Made by a program: the position numbers and the translations under genes
From: Kingdonia uniflora
Lineage: Eukaryota > Streptophyta > Magnoliopsida > Ranunculales > Circaeasteraceae
Direction: 5' to 3'
Assembly: GCA_014058105.1 (NCBI GenBank)
Contig: JACGCM010002285.1
Location: forward strand, 1,054,001 to 1,118,000
DNA length: 64,000 nt
The notes under the pieces: model-generated
Database searches by the model: none
The model's input: only the letters and a program-made list of their open reading frames with translations
Told to the model about the DNA's origin: nothing
In this document: positions 55,060 through 64,000 of the stretch, piece after piece
Numbering within the stretch: position 1 is the first letter of the stretch
Layout: each line of letters begins with the position of its first letter

Positions 55060-56245
55060 TGTATTTAAAACTTCTCTTATCTTATTTCTCTGATTTTCTA
55101 ATATAGCAAATATGATAAAACCCCCAAAGTTTATTAACAAATTAGTGAAGGACCCCCTGGTTTGCCACTTATTGTGCTTGGATCCCTTTTTTGTTGTTTT
55201 GACTGAGTCAGCTACAATTGACTTCGTGTTGACTTGTGCAAAACCAATTATACCCCTGAGAATAACACGTGTTACTCACGTGAAAATTGTCACTCTTTTT
55301 TTTTTCTCTCTCTCTCTCTCAAGATGATTTATTGTAGCAATAACCTTACAGGCATCCTCAATATTGTCACCTTCCTTCCCGCCTAATCACGTTAGCTCGT
55401 TGAACGTTTCTCGCGTTTCCCATATAGCTAGAAGTGCAAAAAACCTACGTATTCTCCGGTTTGCTTTCCTTTCATATTCTGTAAGCAGTTGATTAAACCC
55501 ATCTCTATATTATAGTCAAGCGGCAGGCTTAACCCACTGCTTACATAGGCTACTTCCTCCTTTTATCAAGATCAGAGCAAGTTATCATTTGGACATCAGG
55601 CTGATATCAGAGTCAAAATTCAGAGTAGTAAGATACCTATGGTTCCCATTCGTTAGTAGAAAGGAATCACCCCTATAAATTCTCACCGGTAACTTTCCTT
55701 TTTGCCCTGCTTTAGCAATCAAAAGCGCATACGATTAGCTTTGTTTTTATAGAGCCCCCGCGGTCAAAGAAAAGGGCAAAGCATAGAAAGAGTCTCGAAA
55801 CTCTATGAATAAAGGCCTGATGAGAATGCAAGATCCCATGGGGGTGAGGAGGATATGAAGAAGTCTTGTTAACTTGGACCCCTCTGTTTGTTTCTCGTTT
55901 AGTGTTATACCCTAAGGGTAGTTTGGCATTTTAAAAAATAAGACCAGGTTTAACTGCAGTCAATTGTAGTTGACTCGGCTAAAATAGCAAAAAGGAGACC
56001 AAAGTACAATATGTGACAAACCAGGGGGTCCTTCGCAAATTGGCCAAGAAACTTCAGGGGGATTTTATCAAATTTGTTCTTTCTAATACAATGGGATGAT
56101 GTATATATATAGATGTTTGGAAGCATGACATGTTATTCATTGGTCATCCACTAAAGCATGTGTGACATGTGGCGCCACATCATACTTATATAGATAAGCT
56201 CGTATCAAGCATGATAAGCATGTATCCACATCATGCCTTTTAACA
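55060..56245 (-). repeat. Copia-2 3' LTR, split by a MULE-like element
   Basis: In element sense the LTR starts TGTTAAAAGGCATGATG at 56,245, directly after the purine tract AAGGGGGAG at 56,246-56,254. It includes a CTATATAAG TATA box near 56,192-56,200. At 56,088 it is interrupted by the element at 55,104-56,079; its last part is probably 55,103-55,060, ending TTTTAAATACA. Without the insertion it would be about 200 bp. The left end is an inference. Confidence 0.55.
55104..56079. mobile_element. MULE-like non-autonomous element with long TIRs
   Basis: A 976-bp element flanked by the 9-bp duplication TTTCTAATA at 55,095-55,103 and 56,080-56,088, the Mutator hallmark. Its ends are inverted repeats of about 170 bp: on the left ATATGATAAAACCCCCAAAG and GAAGGACCCCCTGGTTTG; on the right, in reverse, ATTTGATAAAATCCCCCTGA and the same GAAGGACCCCCTGGTTTG. 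The interior (55,330-55,900) encodes no transposase and differs in composition, suggesting captured DNA. Confidence 0.75.
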
Positions 56246-56502
56246 CTCCCCCTTAGATGTCCAAAATGTATCTCAATAAAAACTTTGCCAAGAAAACCTA
56301 TTGACAAAAAACCTTGACAAAAGAAAAATTGAATACTAGGACTGGTATGGACGTGTCAATACTGTCTTGTTAAAACCTTGCCAGGAAAACCCAGTGGGAT
56401 AAAACATTGGCGAAGGAAAAAGAGTATAGTGTGCTTGTTGTTCTGTAATACGATGGTGAGAATACTTCCCTTGGAATCATGCCCGCCCTGATGTCAACTA
56501 GA

Positions 56503-57064
56503 TCAGTTGCATATCTGCCTCATGTTAATGTTGTATACCATTTTCTTGAATACTAACGCTGGAAGAGCTTTTGTAAATAGATCAACTAGATTTTGAGCGT
56601 ATCTGCTGAACTTTGATATCATGACTTTTCTCCAGCTCATGTGTGTATAAAAAGAGCTTAGGTAGGATGTGTTAGGTTCTGTCACCCTCGATGTATCCTT
56701 CTTTTATTTGTGCAATGCAAGCAGCATTGTCTTCACATATAACCGTCGGGAGGCTTGCAATAGAAGGTAATATGCACGTACTATGGATATGATGTACCAC
56801 ATATCCTAACCAAACGCATTCACGACTTGCTTCATGAAGTGCAAGTATCTCTGAGTGATTGGAGGAAGTAGCTATCGAGGTTTGCTTTTTAGATCTCCAG
56901 GAAATTGCGGTGTCTTCACATGTGAATACATACCCTATTTGTGAGTAAGCATTGTATGAATCATAGAGGTATCCAACGTCTGCATATCCCTTTAATTGAC
57001 CAACATTTGGTGATTTATTTGAGTATAATAGACTCATATCAATTGTTCCGCGAAGATAGCGCAA
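56503..57064 (-). pseudogene. Copia-2 RNase H
   Basis: Minus-strand motifs: MRYLRGTIDMSLLYS, LKGYADVGYLYD (catalytic Asp), AISWRSKKQTSIATSSNHSE (Glu), VICEDNAACIAQ (Asp). A frameshift near 56,680 leads to HMSWRKVMISKFSR and DLFTKALPALVF, the normal C-terminus of copia pol. Confidence 0.85.
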
Positions 57065-57082
57065 AATGTATTTGATGTCATT

Positions 57083-58285
57083 CTAATGTCGTCGAGTAGG
57101 TACTGAGCTAAACATGGCTAATAGATTAACTGAAAATGTAATGTCAGGTCTAGTGCATTGAGCTAAGTATACTAAGACACCAATAACACTAAGATATGAT
57201 ACTTCAGTTTTAAAAGGTATTTTATTGTCCTCTTTAGGACGAAATGGATCTTTCTTAGGGTCAAGGGATATGACCACCATTGGAGAACTTAACGGATAAC
57301 ATTTATCCATGTTAAAGTGCTTTAACACCTTTTTAGTATATACAGCTTGATGGACACGAATTACATTCGAACTATGTTCGATCTGTAAATCGAGGCAATA
57401 TTTAGTTTTTACGAGATCTTTCATCTCTCTTTCTTTAAATATTTTGCAGCTTTTATAAGTACTCTAAAAGTCCCAATTAAATTGATATCATCGACATACA
57501 CTGTAATTATAACAAATCAGTATTCCATTATCTTAATGAATACGCATGGGCAAATGGGATTATTGATATATCCCTCTTTAATCAAGTACTCACTAAGCCG
57601 ATTAAACCAGATACGACCGGATTGTTTTAATCCATATAAGACACGCTTATGCAGTAACCACGTCTATAAGATGCATGTCAAGTCCTTCTAAGACTATCAA
57701 ACTAATGAGATATCAAAATGTAATTGCATCCATTACAGGGGAATATGCTTATTCATAGTCAATCTCAGGTCTCTGTTGGAAACCTTGTGCCACGAGTTGT
57801 GCTTTATAGCGAACGATCTTATTTTTCACATTGTGTTTTCATGCAAATACCCATTTATAACCAACACGGTTTATATTTTTGGGTGTTAGGACCACAGGTC
57901 CAAATATCTTGTGTTTTGCAAGTGAATATAATTCTACATGTATTGCAGATTTCCATTTTGGCCAATCATGCTATTTTTGACATTCACCAAGACTGTGTGG
58001 TTCAATATTATCATCAGTCATGATATCTGTAGCTACTGTAAACGCAAATATATTGTCGATAATTATTTTTTTTCGATTCCATAATTTCTTTGACCATGCA
58101 TAATATGTATAGATCTCTTCATTTATAGGTACTTGTACCTTATTGGAGGTATGATCATCTCTAAGTACTTCATCCTCTTCAGAGTTGATTTGGTCAAGAA
58201 TTATGGATCCTTTTATAGCTTTTTCAAGAGAGCTTTTAATAGGGATATATCCCTTTGTAGCCTTTTCTAAAGTACTACTATTCAT
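57083..58285 (-). pseudogene. Copia-2 reverse transcriptase
   Basis: The region contains WFKCRPGNHI-like and CLDLQIEH, VYTKKVLKHFNMDKCYPLSS, and YLAQCTRPDITFSVNLLA near 57,140-57,195, the C-terminal RT boxes. The catalytic area near 57,480-57,520 reads in a different frame (TVYVDDIN-like). The N-terminal part (about 58,285-57,700) is broken by stops. Confidence 0.75.
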
Positions 58286-58462
58286 AGAATTAATTTGCCA
58301 TTTATCTTTTCTTTTTTGAGGAACTAAATCTTTAGAACCAATTAGTCATCCACACTTCAAACGTACTTTAAATGATTCATTTGTTATCACATTTGACAGT
58401 TGTCCATATGGGACATCAATCTTTGATGGTACGTTTGCAGCTAGTATATGTGATCTGGCCAC

Positions 58463-59569
58463 TTATGTTATATCTGTAAATGCATTAAGCATTTGATAAG
58501 CAACTTTCAGAAGATAAATGATCATTTGTACTTCAGTTTCACATTGATTTGTTCGTGGATCGAAATGAGACATCTTTATTGCATTCCAGTATAAGTCACG
58601 CCATTCAATATGCTTAATTCTTCCCCCTAACGGTGGGAAGATTGTCTCATCAAAATGATAATCCAAAAAATATGCAGTAAAAATATCACATGTTACGGGT
58701 TCCAAATACCATATAATAGATGGTGAGTCAAAACCAATATAAATTTCCAATCTACATTGAGGTTCCATTTTTGTACTTTTTGGTGGTGCAATTGGAACAT
58801 GTACCACACACCCAAAAATACGTAAATGTGGGATATTTGGTTGGTGGCCAAGAACAAGTTGTAATGGTGAATACTTGTGATAGGCTGTGGGGCGAAGCTG
58901 AACCAATGCCGCAACATGTAAATGGCATGTCCCCACGCAAATATTGGTAAGTTTGTCCTCATAAGTATGGGTCTCGCCATCAGTTGAAGGTGTTTAATAA
59001 ATGACTTAGCTAACCCATTTTGGGTATGGACATGAGCAACGGGATGTTCAATGTCAATTCCAATGGACATACAATAATCATCAAAGATTTTTGATAAAAA
59101 TTTACCATCACCATCCAACCTAATAGACTTAATTGGATATTCTAGAAAATGTGCTTTCAAATCTAATGATTTGGACAAGGAGACGCGCAAAAGTAACGTT
59201 TCTCATAGATAAGAGACATACATGTGACTACCTCATAGATGCATTAATTATGACCATAAAGTATTTAAATGGTCCACACTGAGGGCGAATAAGTCCACAA
59301 ATATCCCCTTGAATTTGATGTAAGAATTTTGGAGATTCTACAGCAATTTTAGATGGGGATGGCCTCAAAATTAAATTGCCCTGGGAACAAATTGTACAAA
59401 CATAATCATTAGAAAGGAGAATCTTTTGGTTCTCCAAATGATGTCCATGCAAATTTTCAATAATTCGATGCATCAAGATAGATCCAGGATGACCTAGATG
59501 GTCATGCCAAAGTATGAAAAATTGTGGATCATTAAACTTTTGGCTCCTTACAGCATATGACTCAATCAT
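58463..59569 (-). pseudogene. Copia-2 integrase
   Basis: The zinc region WHDHLGHPGSILMHRII plus CTICSQGNL is intact (59,510-59,390). In the core, the first Asp region reads VIINASMR, where VD.S is expected, so Asp has become Asn. RLDGDGKFLSKIFDDYCMSI has the second Asp. The Glu of NGLAES is Lys in QNGLAKSFIKH. The C-terminus has LRIFGCVVHVPIAPP and IYIGFDSPS. Loss of two catalytic residues rules out activity. Confidence 0.85.
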
Positions 59570-59629
59570 TCTTATTGTAGTATACTATAATCCAGAAGAA
59601 AGAGCTTGAAGTTTTTCTAAAATATACTT

Positions 59630-59890
59630 CTAGTTTGAGACAAATGAAGTAATACATAAATACTTTATATTATCTTTTGATATAGTCTCAATATGATATC
59701 CATTACGACGTATATCGTTAAAACTCAATAGATTTCTCCTCGATCTTGTTGAGTATAAAGCGTCATCAACATGGATTTTTGTACCACCTGGCAATATGAT
59801 ATCAGCTCTACCAGAGCCTTCAATAAGATTAAATATGCCAGAAATAGTATACGTTGTTGTACTATCAGCTAGGTACACATATTCACATCC
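59630..59890 (-). pseudogene. Copia-2 protease region
   Basis: The frame reads YLADSTTTYTISG where the active site D(S/T)(G/A).T is expected; the usual catalytic DSG lies just upstream in a broken stretch. It continues through GSGRADIILPGGTKI and LYSTRSRRNLLSF, standard copia protease and linker motifs. Confidence 0.65.
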
Positions 59891-60029
59891 ATCCTGAGTT
59901 GGAATGAGTCATTTAAGCTTATATAGTAAATAACTTAAATGTAAATAGCATAGTATATATACATAACAATACTTACCAAAAGAACGGTTTACAAATAGAT
60001 AAACAAAAAGATACATGAAACATAATATT

Positions 60030-61030
60030 CTAATTGATGCGGTGATGGCCGCCATTAAAAAGATTATCAGTCTTGATCTCTTTATTAACGAAGAAGTCTG
60101 ATATATCAATGTCAGTGGAACCAACTTGATTATCATGATCAATAAAATTCATCTCAGCATTCTTTACTTTGTCTTTGATAGAAGCCTGATAAAGATTGAC
60201 TAGATTTTTAGCCGTACGACAAGTATTTGCCCAATAACCCATTTTGCCACACCGATAATAGGGCGATTCATAAAATTTATGACGTTTATTTTTAAAACAT
60301 TTGTCTATATCATGTTTTGGTGCCTTACTATAATCATCATGATTTTGTTATCCTCGACCACGACCACGTCCACATCCATATTCACGTCCACGACTGAAAA
60401 ATGAACTTATATGTACTTCAAGCATTGGCGTGGAACCGGTTAGATGAGATTCATAATTTTTCAATAAAAGCTCATTATTTTGTTTGGCAACTAGGAGACA
60501 TGATATCAATGTCGAATACTTGGAAAAGTGACATTCTCGATATTGTTGTTGTAAAAGCACATTCGAGGCGTGAAATGTAGAAAATGTTTTCTCTAACATA
60601 TCTACTTCAGTAATTATCTCTCCACACAGTAAGATTTGCAAGTTTATCTTGAACATAGCGAAGTTGTACTCCATAACAAATTGAAAATCCTGCAGTCGCA
60701 GGTTAAGCCAGTCATGGCGAGCTTTAGGAAGAATAGCCATTTTCAAATGGTCGTACCTCTCCTTTAAATTAACCCAAAAGATCAACACGTCTTTCACCGT
60801 GAGGTACTTTGATTTCAAAGTCTCATGAAGATGATTGCATAGGAATATTAGCGCTTTCGCACTATCATGTAAGGATTCTTGATTTCTCGTCTTTATTGTA
60901 TTATCGAGATTTTTCACTTCAAGATGGATTTCCGCATCCAAAATCCATGAAAGATAATTCTTTATAGATAAGTCAAGTGCAACAAACTCGAACTTTGTGA
61001 AATTTGATATTTCATATACTATAATAAGAA
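60030..61030 (-). pseudogene. Copia-2 gag and zinc knuckle
   Basis: The frame 61,030-60,348 has EISNFTKFEFVALDLSIKNY at its start, then LDAEIHLEVKNL, AKALIFLCNHLHETLKS, LWVNLKERYDHLK-type and LQDFQFVMEYNFAMFKI, a copia gag of the UBN2 type. It ends in an RGRG-rich tail. The knuckle near 60,232-60,270 is altered: YYRCGKMGYWANTC, with the first Cys and the His replaced by Tyr, both consistent with C-to-T changes. Confidence 0.8.
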
Positions 61031-61032
61031 AC

Positions 61033-61560
61033 TGTAAGGGCCTAATTTTGTAGTAGCTCGACATAGCTCGAAATAGCTCTTGCACTAAATATACCTATGA
61101 TAAAGTTAGTATATAACCAAATATAAAAATGACACAGGTGTTTAATGTAGAAACCTTTGAATAGGTCAAAACCACGACCTCGGCTTGAGGGTTTAATAAC
61201 TGTAACTTTATTGCTTAAGGCTGATATTTTGATTACAAGTTATGATCTCTAGAGCTAGAAAAACTTAATCTTTTCTCCTCTAGAACCCATCCTTTTATGG
61301 ACCTCCCTCTCAATTTTTCATCATGTATAAGCACATTCTCCTGAAAGTGGGGGTAAGTGGTAGTTGGATTTGTAACTGCTAGTTCGTAAGAAACATGTGT
61401 CTTTGACTTGTTCTATTTCATCTGGAGTGCTTGAGCCACGTTTCTTCAGTTCGTGGTCCAGGTGTCATTGTTGATACAGTGCACGTCATATATATATTTT
61501 ATGTAAGTCTGGTATTGAATCAGTTCGAGTTTATCATAGTTCGAGGGATAGGTCCCTACA
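61033..61560 (-). repeat. Tat-related element 3' LTR
   Basis: 528 bp; in element sense TGTAGGGACCTATCCCTCGA to GCCCTTACA. The opening is that of the Tat LTR at 23,728. The plus-strand start GTAAGGGCC..AATTTTGTAGTAG matches 63,753 onward. Confidence 0.88.
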
Positions 61561-61714
61561 ATCCCCCCCTCACAACTGAAGGCACATGTGGCTTTAGTTG
61601 AGAAGTCCCCATCGAGCTTGTGATATAGAATTTTGTAATGGATGATATAGTTGTTAAAGATGAGAGGATTGTTGGTGGTGAATTGATCAGATGTGGTGCT
61701 GCAGGGCGCCTAGG

Positions 61715-62335
61715 ACTAACCAATAATTGACCTATAATATATATTGACCTAAAATGTAATAGATGTGATAATCGAATTGGATGAACCAATTGTTGACCTA
61801 AAATGTAGTAGATGTGTTGGTCGAATTAGATGAACCAATTGTGAACCTGTAATCTATTGGTCGAATTGGATAAACCAATTATGGACCTGTAATCTGTCGG
61901 TTGAATTGGATAAACCAATTGTGGACTTGTAATATGTTGGTCAAATTAGATGAACCAATTGTTAATCCGTAATCCGTTGGTCGAATTGGATGAACTAATT
62001 GTGGACCTATAATATATAGGTCGAATTAGATAAACCAATTGTGGGCCTATAATCTGTTGGTCGAATTGGATAAACCAACTGTGGGCTAGTAATCTGTTGG
62101 TCAAATTAGACAAACTAATTATTGACTTGTAATGTAGTAGATGTATTGGTCGAATTGGATGAACCAATTGTGGACCTGTAATATAGTAGATGTGTTGGTC
62201 GAATTGGATGAACCAATTGTAGACATGTAATTTAGTAGATAGGTTGGTCGAATTGAATAAGCCAATTGTGGACCTGTAATTTGTTGGTCGAATTGGATGA
62301 ACCAATTGTAGACCTGTTATATAGTAGATGTTTGA
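61715..62335. repeat. 40-bp tandem repeat field
   Basis: About thirteen units of GGTCGAATTGGATGAACCAA followed by TTGTGGACCTGTAAT and a short tail. Some units are 40 bp, others carry an extra ATAGTAGATGT and are about 50 bp. Within a unit, TTGGAT(G/A)AACCAATT is partly palindromic. Confidence 0.85.
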
Positions 62336-62509
62336 GCAGCGAGCTTAATAAAGAGTTGAGGGAAATAAGCTTCTATCTGGTGATGAGTTTGAGTTTTGTG
62401 GTCAAGCATTTTTCTTGAAAACAAATTTGTAACTGACTCGAGTACCTGATCGACCTCGAGTACCTTATTAGATACGATCTTGTTAACGAATTTGAATTAA
62501 AAGCTGGTA

Positions 62510-63290
62510 AAAGCTTAATAATAAGGTCGAGCATTAAGTTTGAAGCTAAGGTCGAGCATTGAGTTTGACATTGAGGTTAAACATGGAGCTTAGTTGAAAG
62601 CTGGTGAAGAGCTTAATAATGTGGTTGATCGTCGAGCTAGATAAGAGTTGCTGAAAAGATTAATAATAAGGTCGAGCATTGAATCTAAAGCTGAAGTTGA
62701 GCATTAAATCAGAAGCTGAGGTCGAGCTTAGAATCTAAAGTTGAGGTTGAGCATTAAATATGAAGCTGAGGTTGAGCTTAAAATCTGAAGCTGAGATTGA
62801 GTATTAAATATGAAGTTGAGGTCGAGCTTAAAATCTAAAGTTGAAGTTGAGCTTAGAATCTGAAGGTGAAGTTAAGCTTAAAATTTGAAGCTGAGGTCGA
62901 GCATTAAATCTGAAGCTGAGGTCGACCTTAAAATCAGAAGCTGATGTTGAGCATTGAATCTGAAACTGAGGATGAGCTTAAAATCTGAAGCTGAGGTCAA
63001 GCATTAAATTTGAAGCTAAGGTCGAGCATTGAGTTTGATATTAAGGTTAAACATGGAGCTTAGTTGAAAGCTGGTGAAGAGCTTAATAATGTGGTTGATC
63101 GTCGAACTAGTTGAGAGCTGCCGAAAAGATTAATAATGAGGTCGAGCATTGAATATAAAGCTAAAGTTAAGCATTAAATCTGAAGCCGAGGTTGAGTTTA
63201 GAATCTGAAGCTGAGGTCAAGCATTGAATCTGAAACTGAGGTTGAGCTTAAAATCTGAAGCTGAGGTAAAGCATTGAATCTGAAGATGAT
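62510..63290. repeat. 25-bp tandem repeats with 50-bp and 470-bp higher order
   Basis: Units of GAAGCTGAGGT(C/T)GAGC followed by ATTAAATCT or TTAAAATCT alternate, giving a 50-bp dimer. In addition the segment from about 62,536 to 62,725, including ATGGAGCTTAGTTGAAAGCT and GTGGTTGATCGTCGA, is repeated about 470 bp downstream at 63,006-63,190. Confidence 0.85.
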
Positions 63291-63429
63291 TTTAATCGTC
63301 TTCCTCTTCTTTATCGCCCTCAGTATTGATTGCACATATCAAAGTGTGATCAATGATGGGGGTTGATATCACTTTGATTTGTAAATATCTGGCCTCTACT
63401 CAATACCCCAGCTAAGTAAGCTAAAGATA

Positions 63430-63674
63430 CAGTATTTTTAAGGCAGTCTGCAACGTGGTCATCCTTTCTTCATGTCGTTTGAACTCAGTTTGTCGAGCTC
63501 TACGTTCATCTTCGAGCTCTTGTCGTGAAGCTCTCAGTCGTGCACCAACTGACGTTCGAATTCATTCCGCTTCTCTATTTTAGTATTGAGGTTCGCCCTT
63601 AACTATGCTAGCTGATCAGGTTCTATGGAGAATTCATGTTGAACAGTTGTGGCTGGTTGCTTAGAAGTCGCCAT
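63430..63674 (-). pseudogene. Truncated Tat-type gag N-terminus
   Basis: The ATG at 63,674 opens MATSKQPATTVQHEFS. After an in-frame TAG the frame gives RANLNTKIEKRNEFERQLVH, corresponding to RASLIAEAEKRSQLERQLLE of the gag at 24,402. Further stops and a frame change follow, ending with TTLQTALK, equivalent to AFQTALK. Everything beyond is replaced by tandem repeats. Confidence 0.7.
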
Positions 63675-63752
63675 GATTAGAAATTGATCATTGAGTAACT
63701 GCCTACCTTAGGATTTTGTGGAAATATCTTTATTCCCACAGATGGTACCAAA

Positions 63753-64000
63753 TGTAAGGGCTTAATTTTGTAGTAGCTCAAAATAGGTCTTATACCAAAT
63801 GTACTTGTGATAAAGTTAGTATAACCAAATATAAAAATGTTACAGGTGTTTAGCGTAGAAACCTTTAAATAGGTAAAAACCATGACCTTGGCTTGAGGGT
63901 TTAGTAACTGTAACTTTATGGCTTGAGGCTGATATTTTGATTATAAGTTATGATCTCTAGAGCTAGAAAAACTTGGTCCTTTCTCCTCTAGAATCTATCA
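63753..64000 (-). repeat. Tat-related element 5' LTR, partial
   Basis: 248 bp that match 61,033-61,290 of the 3' LTR, with one small deletion near 63,800. The rest lies outside the window. Confidence 0.88.

Larger units (their letters stand above)
56080..61032 (-). mobile_element. Ty1/copia element 2, decayed and 5'-truncated
   Basis: Minus-strand order from the right: gag (to 61,000), zinc knuckle (60.2 kb), protease (59.8), integrase (59.6-58.5), RT (58.3-57.1), RNase H (57.06-56.5), purine tract and 3' LTR. The 5' end is cut by a gypsy element at 61,033, so the 5' LTR and gag start are missing from the window. Catalytic changes and stops in most domains show it is old. Motifs such as HVHTQNGLAKSFIKHLQL are unlike the Tork-type copia at 20-40 kb. 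Confidence 0.85.
61033..64000 (-). mobile_element. Non-autonomous Tat-related gypsy element (LARD-like), runs off window
   Basis: A minus-strand element. Its 3' LTR is 61,033-61,560, its purine tract (GAGGGGGGGAT) 61,561-61,571, and its 5' LTR begins (element 3' edge) at 63,753 and leaves the window at 64,000. The primer site next to it reads TTTGGTACCATCTGTGGGAA at 63,733-63,752, close to that of the Tat element at 24,317. Internal DNA is only 2.2 kb: a gag N-terminal remnant and two tandem-repeat fields. No pol is present, so it needs an autonomous partner. Confidence 0.85.

Noticed and set aside
61556..62305. Repeat protein suggested by open frames in the 40-bp field
   Set aside because: The peptide follows the DNA repeat exactly, unit length is not a multiple of three, and the frames break with each indel.

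Overview
This is nuclear DNA from a flowering plant, probably a eudicot. The evidence is a CC-NBS-LRR immune receptor gene of the RPS2/At4g27190 type, a ROP GTPase gene fragment with plant splice sites, and a dense, nested set of plant transposable elements: Ty3/gypsy of the chromovirus and Tat lineages, Ty1/copia, L1-type LINEs with RNase H, a tRNA-derived SINE, and MULE- and Harbinger-type elements. I cannot name the species. The only recognisable host genes are the CNL receptor (44.3-47.8 kb, minus) and the broken ROP piece (52.0-52.5 kb, minus); almost everything else is mobile DNA of different ages.

Layout. 0.2-3.4 kb: a solo LTR with a 5-bp target duplication. 4.1-10.4 kb: an old L1-type LINE, flanked by Harbinger-like ends. 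11.1-16.9 kb: a complete but decayed gypsy chromovirus with 5-bp duplications. 17.8-18.2 kb: a small MITE that carries a piece of that chromovirus LTR. 19.7-40.3 kb: a three-level nest. A LINE RNase H domain is split by a minus-strand Tork-type copia element (20,103-39,950). The copia is in turn split in its protease region by a plus-strand 14.6-kb Tat-lineage gypsy element (23,728-38,365). 41.1-43.7 kb: two more LINE remnants. 44.3-47.8 kb: the CNL gene. 48.3-53.0 kb: a putative Harbinger-like segment with a Myb/SANT-like ORF, the ROP fragment and repeated end motifs. 53.1-54.4 kb: a GA/CT-rich inverted-repeat element with a hairpin minisatellite. 54.7 kb: a SINE. 55.1-61.0 kb: a second copia (minus), its LTR split by a MULE-like element and its 5' end cut by another gypsy element. 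61.0-64.0 kb: that non-autonomous Tat-related element, filled with tandem repeats and running off the window.

Main results. (1) The Tat element carries, antisense between pol and the 3' LTR, a gene for a Transposase_28-like domain followed by a long coiled coil. Four canonical GT-AG introns join its exons in one frame, with only a few isolated stops. (2) The copia and the chromovirus belong to different superfamilies, yet their LTRs share about 230 bp of U3 promoter sequence in the same sense and ending at the TATA box. Arrays of a TTCGAA-centred palindrome run through this block and through two further LTR families. (3) The CNL gene has all NB-ARC motifs and a single 1-nt frameshift in a run of seven T.

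Coordinates of element ends come from reading the sequence by eye: TG...CA ends, matching target duplications, primer-binding sites and polypurine tracts. Family assignments come from recognised motifs, not from database searches.
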